A DNA stretch of 5,334 bases from Oscillospiraceae bacterium (GTDB lineage Bacteria > Bacillota > Clostridia > Oscillospirales > Acutalibacteraceae), in the NCBI GenBank assembly GCA_003505905.1, contig DNXM01000053.1, positions 7,972 through 13,305 of the forward strand. The letters run 5' to 3'. A model generated the notes under the pieces. That model was not told where the DNA came from. It did no database searches and saw nothing but the letters and a program-made list of their open reading frames with translations. Below are positions 1 through 5,334 of the stretch, piece after piece. The translations under genes and the position numbers were made by a program. Every line of letters begins with the position of its first letter. Positions within the stretch are counted from its first letter, which is position 1.

Positions 1-7
1 AGATACC

Positions 8-652
8 GTGACAAAGCTTTATTTGCTCACGCTTGCGCAGGCAGGCGAAATCCGTAACAATGTGTGCCTCCGCTTTCCGAAGCGCATGGAACGGGCCAAT
101 CGTTTTCGCAGCCGTGACGACCGATTGCGATGCATCGGCGCCGGTGCGCTGATTGATTATGTGCTGAATATCCGAGAGGACGAATTGAAATACAACGAAT
201 GCGGAAAACCGTTTTTACCCGGACAAGGTTCATCCTTCAACCTTTCGCACAGCGGTGATTACATTGCGTTAGCCATCGGTGACGGAACAGTCGGCGTTGA
301 TGTGGAACAAATCGACCCCCGTCATTTTGATTTGGCGAAACGCATCTTCACCCAAGACGAATCGGAATGGCTGAACAGGAATGAGAGCAATAAGAGCGAA
401 CGCTTTTTTCAGCTGTGGACCCTCAAGGAAAGCGCAATAAAAGCGGTCGGGCTCGGATTGAGCATTCCGCTGCAAAGCTTTTCGGTTATTCCGCTCATCG
501 AGCAGCAACCGATAACCGTTCGAGGTATGACACTGTTCGGGCAAACGGTTTTGCTGACCGGGCATTCCCTTTCTCTATGCAGTACCGAACCGCCAATCGA
601 AGAGCTTTCGCCGATTTTTGTTACCGCAAACGACATACAAAACAACCTATAA
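8..652 (+). CDS. Sfp-type 4'-phosphopantetheinyl transferase
   Basis: This enzyme is predicted to move the 4'-phosphopantetheine arm of coenzyme A onto a conserved serine of carrier proteins (ACP or PCP) in the cytoplasm. The 214-residue protein has the Sfp family signatures in order: CGKPF at residues 65-69, FNLSHSG at 77-83, GVDVEQID at 96-103 (D98 and E100 are the expected magnesium ligands), and FFQLWTLKES at 133-142 followed by IKAVGLGL (W137, K140, E141 of the WxxKE motif). The length fits Sfp (about 224 aa), so it is not the short AcpS type. The first codon shown is GTG at 8-10. The frame stays open to the left edge (GAT ACC before it), so the real start could be a few codons upstream; Sfp homologues begin close to this point. 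It converges on the rsgA operon and ends just before a strong terminator. No polyketide or peptide synthase is visible, so the carrier-protein target is unknown. Confidence 0.93.
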   Translation: MTKLYLLTLAQAGEIRNNVCLRFPKRMERANRFRSRDDRLRCIGAGALIDYVLNIREDELKYNECGKPFLPGQGSSFNLSHSGDYIALAIGDGTVGVDVEQIDPRHFDLAKRIFTQDESEWLNRNESNKSERFFQLWTLKESAIKAVGLGLSIPLQSFSVIPLIEQQPITVRGMTLFGQTVLLTGHSLSLCSTEPPIEELSPIFVTANDIQNNL

Positions 653-660
653 CACAATTT

Positions 661-716
661 ATCCCGAGCTGTTTGTGAGCATATTCCTTCATGCGCACAA
701 AAGCTCGGGATTTTTT
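661..716 (+). terminator. Rho-independent terminator after the phosphopantetheinyl transferase gene
   Basis: A long hairpin begins 8 bases after the TAA stop. The outer arm TCCCGAGCT (662-670) pairs with AGCTCGGGA (702-710). After a bulged G671, TTTGTG (672-677) pairs with CACAAA (696-701). After an A678/G695 mismatch, GCAT (679-682) pairs with ATGC (691-694) around an eight-base loop. Six T residues follow at 711-716. On the opposite strand the stem is followed only by a mixed A/T stretch, so it would be at best a weak terminator for the convergent rsgA operon. Confidence 0.9.
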
Positions 717-767
717 CGGCGAGTTACGGCGCTTCTCTGCCGTGATATGCACGGCTTCGCCTCTCGG
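717..767. repeat. Imperfect inverted repeat in the convergent intergenic gap
   Basis: This stretch lies between the terminator and the rsgA stop. It holds a six-base perfect stem, GCCGTG (739-744) with CACGGC (750-755), around a five-base loop. Further out, GGCG (729-732) can pair with CGCC (758-761), and CGAG (720-723) with CTCG (763-766). On the minus strand it directly follows the rsgA stop but has no U-tract after it, since A residues follow there. It could stabilise the 3' end of the rsgA mRNA or act with the neighbouring hairpin as a 3' end. That role is inference. Confidence 0.45.
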
Positions 768-1658
768 TTATTTTTTGTTAAGCTCCCAATCCTTAATATT
801 TTTGGCTTCGTTATACAAAGCGACATAGCTCTCGTGTCTGGTCGGCATAATTTCGCCGTCCTCCACCGCCTGACAAATCAGACAGCCTTTTTCCGACACA
901 TGGGTACAGCTTGTGAACCGGCATTTGCCGAGATAGGGCAAAAATTCACGGAACGCAAACGGCAGATTTTCTTTGATGATGTGCTCCTCCCCGTCCAAAT
1001 CAATCGAGGCAAAGCCGGGTGTGTCGGCGATGTAGCCGTCCCCGACCCGATACAGCTCCACCTGACGGGTGGTGTGCCGACCACGACCGAGCTTTTCGCT
1101 GATTTCACCCGTTTCCAGGCAAAGATTCGGATACAGTCGGTTGAGCAAGGTCGATTTTCCAACCCCTGAATTGCCGCACAAAACGCAGATTTTTCCGTTC
1201 ATCGCCGCTTTCAGTTCAGCAAGCCCTTCATCGGATTCGGCAGAAACCGCAAACACCTCAAAGCCGGCTTTCCGGTAAATCGCAATCCATTCATCGGCAG
1301 GTGCAAGGTCGGTTTTTGTGAACACAACGGCGCAGTCAATCCCCTTATCCTGCACAATGGCAGTGAGCTTATCAATGACAAATGCACTCGGCTGCGGCTC
1401 GCAGGTGGATGCCAAAATAAAAAGCTTGTCCACATTCGCCACAGGCGGACGATTGAGCATATTTTTTCGCTCGTGGATTTCATCCAAGGAACAGTAACCT
1501 TCTTCGTTGACGGTAACAGTCACCCGGTCACCTGCAAGCGGCGTAATTTTGCGGCGGCGGTGAATCCCCTTGGCTTTGCATTCGTATACGGCATTGGCGG
1601 CTTCCACATAGTAGAAGCCGCCGATACCCTTCAATAATAATCCTTCCACTCGGTTCAT
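768..1658 (-). CDS. rsgA: Ribosome small-subunit-dependent GTPase A (RsgA/YloQ/CpgA)
   Basis: RsgA is a circularly permuted GTPase that checks late maturation of the 30S ribosomal subunit and is released on GTP hydrolysis. The 296-residue protein has an N-terminal OB-fold-like part (about 1-70). The G motifs follow in permuted order: G4 TKTD (114-117), G5-like VSA (138-140), G1/P-loop GNSGVGKST (162-170), G2 region GRGRHTTR (191-198) and G3 DTPGF (212-216). The C-terminal zinc site is CRFTSCTHVSEKGC, with C246, C251, H253 and C259 as likely ligands. Length matches the family (about 290-300 aa). The ATG at 1658 overlaps the kinase TGA as ATGA, and an AAAGGGG Shine-Dalgarno (1672-1666) sits at normal distance. 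It is the last gene of the minus-strand run; the rpe and thiN genes that often follow in Firmicutes are absent. The Bacillus orthologue CpgA is a PrkC substrate, so coupling to the kinase is functionally sensible. Confidence 0.97.
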   Translation of the reverse strand: MNRVEGLLLKGIGGFYYVEAANAVYECKAKGIHRRRKITPLAGDRVTVTVNEEGYCSLDEIHERKNMLNRPPVANVDKLFILASTCEPQPSAFVIDKLTAIVQDKGIDCAVVFTKTDLAPADEWIAIYRKAGFEVFAVSAESDEGLAELKAAMNGKICVLCGNSGVGKSTLLNRLYPNLCLETGEISEKLGRGRHTTRQVELYRVGDGYIADTPGFASIDLDGEEHIIKENLPFAFREFLPYLGKCRFTSCTHVSEKGCLICQAVEDGEIMPTRHESYVALYNEAKNIKDWELNKK

Positions 1659-3877
1659 GAGAGAACCCCTTTGCCCACGGTAAGAACGATTTCCGTATCC
1701 GTGGTGTAGCGCTTGAATCGGTCAAGACCCGTAACATCGGGATTCTGCGACAAAACCTTGCCGATTTTCTTGCTATCAAGCGTGTTGTCGTAATTGACCG
1801 TAATGTTGACGAAGCCGGAAGCCTTGAGCGTTGCTTTCGCTTTTTCAAGTGTCATGCCTTCCACGCTCGGAATACTTGCGGAAGCACCGTAATAAAACGA
1901 ATTTTTGTAATCGTCTTCAATGGTGGATACATCACTCAACGCAACGGGATCGGTCGTAAAATTGATGGTACAGCTGTAGATATCTTTGTTGTCAACCTTG
2001 ACAATGAGTTTGTCGGACTTACCCGAACCGCCAACGGCAATGTTGTAAGTGCCGCCGTTGAGCAAAACCTCTTCGGTTGCAAACGCAACCGAGTTCAAAT
2101 AAGCCTTGAGTGTGCCCGTATCCGAACCGGTAACATAAGGCAGCTTAACGGAAATGGAGGTTGCCACACTCGGTGCTTTTCCCGTGCTGACAATCAAATC
2201 AACGGATTCACCCGGATGCACCTGCTCGCCCTCGGCGGGAATCTGTTCAAGCACCGTGCCTGCGGCGGCGGAATCGTCCCGCTGGGTAATCGTGCCGACT
2301 GACAAATCAACGGATTTCAGCATATCTCTTGCATCGTTTTCGGAGTAGCCGACCACATTCGGCGCAAGTACCGCCTCTTTATCGGTGAGTGTTGCAACAT
2401 AAATGATGATTTCCGAACCGAGCAGCGCCTCCTGCTCACGCTCCGGTGAAGTGCTCACAACCGTGCCTTCCTCTGCCGTTGCATCGTATTTCATTTCGTA
2501 TTTTGTGCTGAAGCCTGCCGCCTTGAGCGTTTCATTGGCATCCACATATTTTTGCCCGTAAACATCGGGAACGGGAATCTTCTTTTGATTTTGGTTGACC
2601 GTGACGGTGATGGTCTGACCGACCTTGACCCGTTTACCCTTTTCGGGGTCCTGCTTAACAACAACACCGTAAGGCGCATCCGAATCATATTCGTAAACCG
2701 GCTCAATCTTGAAAGCCTTGTAAGCATCATTGCCGACAATTTCGGTTTCATAGTTTTTGTTGATAAAGTTCGGCACTTCCAGCTTGTTCGACTTCATCAC
2801 ATCGGTGAACAGGAACAGATATGCCGCAATCAGCACCGAAACCGCCGCCAAACCGGCTACAACGCCCGTGAGAATGGGAATCAGCTTTTTGTTGCGTGCC
2901 GCCTCTTCATCGTCAATGACTGAATCGCCGTCCTCCTCTGATTCGCTCGGAGAATCTTCCCGAACAAAGGGCGTGTTGGAGGTCATCGTGCGGTCAATAT
3001 ATTTCGTCGGCTCGTTGTCGACAAAATAAGAATAATCAAATTTGATGGACGGATTGCGCTTGAATTCATCCAAATCGAGCAGCATTTCCGCCGCCGACTG
3101 ATAACGAAGCTTCGGGTCCTTCTGCATGGCACGCATGGTGATTTGCTCCAAGCCAATCGGGATATTGCCGTTGACATTCCTCGGTGCAACCGCTTCATCG
3201 TTCACCTGCATCAAAGCGACCGACACCGCCGTATCCGCCTGAAACGGCAATTGACCCGTAAGCATTTCATACATCATCACGCCGACCGAATAGATGTCCG
3301 CCTTTGCGTCGGTGAACTCGCCCTTCGCCTGCTCGGGGCTGATGTAATGCACCGAGCCGATGGCACCGTCCGAAATCGTGCGGCTTTCGCTGCGACTGAA
3401 GCTGGCAATGCCGAAATCCGTGACCTTGATGGTGCCGTTTTGCAGCAGCATGATGTTCTGCGGCTTAATGTCACGGTGGACAATGCCCTTATCGTGTGCG
3501 TGCTGAAGCGCACGCAGAATCTGCGTCAGAAAATGCACCGCCTCTTTCGGAGAAATGACATTTTGACGCTCAATATATTCTTTGAGGGTGATGCCCTCAA
3601 TGTATTCCATGACAATGTATTGCAGTCGATCCCCAAAGCTGACATCATACACCTTTACGATGTTGGGGTGAGAAAGAACCGCAATATATTTCGATTCATT
3701 TTTGAATCTGCGGCGAAACGCTTCGTTGGCAAGGTACTCTTCCCGCAAAATCTTTACGGCAACAATTCGGTCATCAATGCAGTCATAGGCCTTGTAGACA
3801 TACGCCATACCGCCGACGCCGATAATCTCATGAATTTCATAACGGTCATCAATTCGTTTTCCGACATAATCTTCCAT
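1655..3877 (-). CDS. prkC: PASTA-domain membrane Ser/Thr protein kinase (PrkC/Stk1 family)
   Basis: This is a transmembrane eukaryote-like kinase, expected to sense peptidoglycan-derived ligands outside and phosphorylate Ser/Thr in cytoplasmic proteins. The 740-residue protein shows an intact kinase domain (about 13-275): glycine loop GVGGMAYV (20-27), ATP-binding K42, catalytic HRDIKPQN (134-141, D136), DFG (154-156), and an activation segment ending GSVHYISPEQ (174-183). A very acidic linker follows (about 308-326), then one membrane helix (332-357). The outer part holds PASTA-like repeats at about 365-428, 434-495 and 503-565. A segment at about 571-660 does not read as PASTA, and a last PASTA-like repeat covers about 664-736. 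It is longer than Bacillus PrkC (648 aa), mainly because of that extra C-terminal region. The ATG at 3877 has a strong Shine-Dalgarno at ideal spacing. It lies 15 bases after the partner phosphatase and overlaps rsgA by 4 bases. The symbol is by family and synteny; pknB or stk1 are alternatives. Confidence 0.96.
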   Translation of the reverse strand: MEDYVGKRIDDRYEIHEIIGVGGMAYVYKAYDCIDDRIVAVKILREEYLANEAFRRRFKNESKYIAVLSHPNIVKVYDVSFGDRLQYIVMEYIEGITLKEYIERQNVISPKEAVHFLTQILRALQHAHDKGIVHRDIKPQNIMLLQNGTIKVTDFGIASFSRSESRTISDGAIGSVHYISPEQAKGEFTDAKADIYSVGVMMYEMLTGQLPFQADTAVSVALMQVNDEAVAPRNVNGNIPIGLEQITMRAMQKDPKLRYQSAAEMLLDLDEFKRNPSIKFDYSYFVDNEPTKYIDRTMTSNTPFVREDSPSESEEDGDSVIDDEEAARNKKLIPILTGVVAGLAAVSVLIAAYLFLFTDVMKSNKLEVPNFINKNYETEIVGNDAYKAFKIEPVYEYDSDAPYGVVVKQDPEKGKRVKVGQTITVTVNQNQKKIPVPDVYGQKYVDANETLKAAGFSTKYEMKYDATAEEGTVVSTSPEREQEALLGSEIIIYVATLTDKEAVLAPNVVGYSENDARDMLKSVDLSVGTITQRDDSAAAGTVLEQIPAEGEQVHPGESVDLIVSTGKAPSVATSISVKLPYVTGSDTGTLKAYLNSVAFATEEVLLNGGTYNIAVGGSGKSDKLIVKVDNKDIYSCTINFTTDPVALSDVSTIEDDYKNSFYYGASASIPSVEGMTLEKAKATLKASGFVNITVNYDNTLDSKKIGKVLSQNPDVTGLDRFKRYTTDTEIVLTVGKGVLS
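1898..2167 (-). other. Non-PASTA segment within the kinase ectodomain
   Basis: Residues about 571-660 of the kinase lack the PASTA pattern (a P-x-V/F-x-G-like start, a helix, a Gly turn and a T/V-rich last strand). They look instead like alternating beta strands: ISVKLPYV, VLLNGGTYNIAVGG, KLIVKVDN and YSCTINFTTD are visible. An Ig-like or other small beta-sandwich fold is plausible, by analogy with Ig-like C-terminal domains of some PASTA kinases such as that of Staphylococcus. The domain identity is inferred from the strand pattern only. Confidence 0.55.
2807..2884 (-). other. Single transmembrane helix of the PASTA kinase
   Basis: Residues 332-357 form an uninterrupted hydrophobic stretch preceded by RNKK, which fits the positive-inside rule. 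The kinase domain is therefore cytoplasmic and the PASTA region extracytoplasmic. There is no N-terminal signal peptide, as usual for this family. Confidence 0.93.
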
Positions 3878-3886
3878 GGTTCTGTT

Positions 3887-3894
3887 CCCTCCTT
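3887..3894 (-). promoter_or_regulatory. Shine-Dalgarno of the kinase gene, overlapping the phosphatase stop
   Basis: On the minus strand AAGGAGGG (3894 down to 3887) lies nine bases before the ATG at 3877. Its first two A residues are part of the TAA stop of the phosphatase gene (3895-3893). The near-perfect match and spacing fix the kinase start and suggest that a ribosome finishing the phosphatase can feed kinase translation. Confidence 0.9.
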
Positions 3895-4633
3895 ATGAAG
3901 CAATGGTTACAACCGTAATGTTATCGCCGCCGCCGTTTTCGTTGGCGGTTTCGACTAACCTTTCGGCGTATTCAAAGTGAGTGGAATCCATAATAATTTC
4001 TGCTATTTTTTCATCGCTGACAAAGTTTGTCAAGCCATCGGTGCAAAGCAAAAGCACATCGTCTTCTTCTAATGCTTCCTCAGCCAAATCTACTCGAATG
4101 TCTTCCCCGACACCGACGGCTCGGGTGATGATATTCTTGCCCGGATATGTGCGTGCCTCATCCTGCGTGATACTGCCCTGCTCCACCAAATCCTGCACAT
4201 AGGAATGGTCTCGGGTGATTTGCCGAAGCGTTCCGCTGCGTTGAACGATGTACGCACGGCTGTCGCCCACATGAGCAATATACGCAATCGAATTTGCCAC
4301 CAGCACCATAACGCAGGTAGTGCCCATTCCGTTCAGGCTTTCGTCCTGCTCTGCCATGTCGAGCAGGCAGGCATTCGCACGGTGAACGGCAGACTCCAAC
4401 ATATTCAAAATGGACTGCGGCTTCATTCCGTCCCGATAGCAGTCATCAATGGCACGGGAAATCGTTTTAACAGCAACGGAGCTTGCGACATTTCCGCCGG
4501 CAGCACCGCCCATACCGTCACAAACCACCGCCCAGGAGACCCCTCCCGACAGCTCACCTGCCGCATAAGAGTCCTGGTTATTGGTTCGAACGATTCCTTT
4601 GTCTGTTTTCGCTGTGATCTTCATCGTGTGCAC
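3893..4633 (-). CDS. prpC: PP2C-family Ser/Thr protein phosphatase (PrpC/Stp type)
   Basis: This metal-dependent cytoplasmic phosphatase is expected to reverse phosphorylation by the adjacent kinase, including kinase autophosphorylation. Numbering from the GTG at 4633, the 246-residue protein has the full PP2C motif set: R16 and NNQD (18-21), VCDGMGG (37-43; D39 and G40 bind metal), GMGTT (102-106), HVGDSRAY (121-128; D124 for the third metal), TRDHS (140-144), ITRAVG (169-174), LLCTDGLTN (195-203; D199) and GGGDNIT (234-240; D237). No catalytic residue is missing and the length is typical (about 245-255 aa). The start is uncertain. GTG at 4633 gives the longest protein, while ATG at 4624 gives MKITAKTDKG, which matches how family members usually begin. 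A Shine-Dalgarno lies upstream, separated from both starts by a small hairpin. It follows rlmN by about 50-60 bases and precedes the kinase by 15 bases. Confidence 0.95.
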   Translation of the reverse strand: MHTMKITAKTDKGIVRTNNQDSYAAGELSGGVSWAVVCDGMGGAAGGNVASSVAVKTISRAIDDCYRDGMKPQSILNMLESAVHRANACLLDMAEQDESLNGMGTTCVMVLVANSIAYIAHVGDSRAYIVQRSGTLRQITRDHSYVQDLVEQGSITQDEARTYPGKNIITRAVGVGEDIRVDLAEEALEEDDVLLLCTDGLTNFVSDEKIAEIIMDSTHFEYAERLVETANENGGGDNITVVTIAS

Positions 4634-4635
4634 GG

Positions 4636-4653
4636 CACGGGAAAAACCCCGTG
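4636..4653 (-). promoter_or_regulatory. Hairpin between Shine-Dalgarno and start of the phosphatase gene
   Basis: On the minus strand CACGGG (4653-4648) and CCCGTG (4641-4636) form a perfect six-base, GC-rich stem around a six-base loop, GTTTTT. It lies after the only good Shine-Dalgarno, AAGGAGA (4663-4657), and before the GTG (4633) and ATG (4624) candidates. The linear spacing of 23 or 32 bases is too long. With the hairpin folded out, about 5 bases remain to the GTG and about 14 to the ATG. There is no U-tract after the stem, so it is not an intrinsic terminator. Confidence 0.6.
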
Positions 4654-4656
4654 TAT

Positions 4657-4663
4657 TCTCCTT
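4657..4663 (-). promoter_or_regulatory. Shine-Dalgarno of the phosphatase gene
   Basis: AAGGAGA on the minus strand (4663 down to 4657) is the only strong ribosome-binding sequence in the rlmN-phosphatase gap. Its distance to either start codon is unusually long unless the intervening hairpin forms. Confidence 0.65.
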
Positions 4664-4685
4664 TCCGTGGCGTGATTCTATATCA

Positions 4686-5334
4686 TCAAGCTTTGATGTG
4701 CTTGCTTCTCAACTGACCGCAGGAGGCATCAATGTCGCCGCCCAAGCTGCGGCGGACGGTGACGGTTCGCCCTGCTTTTTCCAAAATATCGGCGAAGGCT
4801 CGAATCCGCTCGGGTGAGCTGGATTTCAGCCCGCTTTCGGTTACATCGTTTGCGGGAATTAAATTGATGTGCGCCAAGGTGCCTTTCAAGAGGCTTGCCA
4901 ATTCTTTGGCACATTCATCCGAATCGTTCACGCCGCCGAGCATGGTATATTCGTACGAAATGCGGCGAGAGGTCGCATCGGCATAATGGCGGCACGCACG
5001 CATCAATTCCTCCACGGGATATTTGCGGTTAATGGGCATCAAGGGTGAGCGAATCTCGTTGTTCGGCGCATGAAGCGAAACCGAAAGCGTCAATTGCAGA
5101 TTCTCACGCTCTAACTTTTCAATGCCCGGCACCACACCGCAGGTCGAAAGCGAAATGTTGCGCATTCCGATATTTAATCCGTTTTCATCGTTAACAAGGT
5201 TAAGAAAGCGGAGAACCTGCTCGTAATTATCCATCGGCTCGCCCATACCCATGAGCACAAGGTGCGACACACGGATATTCTCATCGTTTTGCGCCGCATG
5301 AATCTGACTGAGGATTTCGCCTGCAGACAGATTT
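4686..5334 (-). CDS. rlmN: 23S rRNA/tRNA adenine-C2 methyltransferase RlmN (partial, C-terminal part)
   Basis: RlmN is a radical SAM enzyme that methylates C2 of an adenine in 23S rRNA (A2503 in E. coli) and of A37 in some tRNAs. The frame runs open through the right edge, so about 215 C-terminal residues are visible of a usual 340-380; the start and the CxxxCxxC iron-sulfur motif are outside. Visible hallmarks are an LSAGEIL stretch at the edge, then GMGEP (SAM-binding), LSTCGVVPG, SVSLHAPNNEIR, PINRKYP, YEYTMLGGVND and INLIPAN. Near the end GGDIDASCGQL carries the cysteine (codon 4721-4719) that is methylated in the reaction cycle. Cfr shares these motifs, but the downstream gene order and the ending favour RlmN. 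The GTG at 5270 is internal, not a start. It is the first visible gene of the minus-strand run. Confidence 0.95.
   Translation of the reverse strand, partial: NLSAGEILSQIHAAQNDENIRVSHLVLMGMGEPMDNYEQVLRFLNLVNDENGLNIGMRNISLSTCGVVPGIEKLERENLQLTLSVSLHAPNNEIRSPLMPINRKYPVEELMRACRHYADATSRRISYEYTMLGGVNDSDECAKELASLLKGTLAHINLIPANDVTESGLKSSSPERIRAFADILEKAGRTVTVRRSLGGDIDASCGQLRSKHIKA

Noticed and set aside
618..1169. Plus-strand open frame (183 codons) running from the transferase 3' end through the terminator into rsgA antisense
   Set aside because: It crosses a strong terminator hairpin and overlaps conserved rsgA motifs on the other strand; no recognisable domain.
3143..3898. Long plus-strand open frame (251 codons) opposite the kinase domain
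   Set aside because: It is antisense to a well-recognised kinase domain, has a composition rich in His, Arg and Asn, resembles no family I know, and is explained by the codon bias of the real gene.
4636..4653. Phosphatase leader hairpin as an intrinsic terminator or attenuator
   Set aside because: The U residues are in the loop and none follow the stem on the minus strand, so it lacks the terminator signature.
4205..4675. Plus-strand open frame (156 codons) opposite the phosphatase
   Set aside because: It is a shadow of the PP2C gene, with no ribosome-binding site or family resemblance seen.
4669..4720. Possible sigma-A promoter before the phosphatase (TATAGA as -10, TTGAGA as -35 on the minus strand)
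   Set aside because: The spacer would be about 24 bases, well beyond the usual 16-18, and the -10 match is partial. Co-transcription from upstream of rlmN is simpler.
4686..5334. Cfr-type antibiotic resistance methyltransferase instead of RlmN
   Set aside because: The setting in the conserved rlmN-prpC-prkC-rsgA run and the C-terminal GGDIDASCGQL ending favour housekeeping RlmN. The N-terminal half that would settle it is outside the window.
1..5334. CRISPR arrays, tRNA/rRNA genes, insertion sequences or phage genes
   Set aside because: No direct repeats with spacers, no tRNA-like cloverleaf and no transposase or integrase motifs were seen; nearly all of the window is explained by five protein genes.

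Overview
The window looks chromosomal and comes from a Firmicute, most likely a Clostridia member. Oscillospirales/Ruminococcaceae-like is an inference from the roughly balanced base composition and the protein styles, not a proven placement. The main evidence is a four-gene run on the minus strand, rlmN - PP2C phosphatase - PASTA Ser/Thr kinase - rsgA. This is the conserved Firmicute rlmN-prpC-prkC-rsgA neighbourhood.

Layout, left to right. 8-652 (+) is a Sfp-type 4'-phosphopantetheinyl transferase whose true start may lie just outside the left edge. 653-767 is a short convergent gap with a strong rho-independent terminator (661-716) for that gene, followed by a second, imperfect inverted repeat. 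768-1658 (-) is rsgA, a ribosome-assembly GTPase. 1655-3877 (-) is a membrane PASTA kinase whose stop overlaps the rsgA start (ATGA). 3893-4633 (-) is the partner PP2C phosphatase; the kinase Shine-Dalgarno overlaps its stop codon. 4634-4685 is a short leader with a small hairpin between a good Shine-Dalgarno and the phosphatase start. 4686-5334 (-) is the C-terminal part of rlmN, cut by the right edge.

The minus-strand genes are packed tightly enough to be one transcript, read right to left. The kinase and phosphatase form a reversible signalling pair: the extracellular PASTA region is expected to sense peptidoglycan fragments or lipid II, the cytoplasmic kinase phosphorylates targets, and the PP2C enzyme reverses this. 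RlmN (rRNA/tRNA adenine C2 methylation) and RsgA (30S maturation) tie the cluster to translation. The RsgA orthologue of Bacillus is a known PrkC substrate.

I found no undescribed system, mobile element, CRISPR array or RNA gene. The points most worth a second look are the kinase ectodomain, where a non-PASTA segment separates the third and fourth PASTA repeats, and the hairpin between the Shine-Dalgarno and start of the phosphatase gene.
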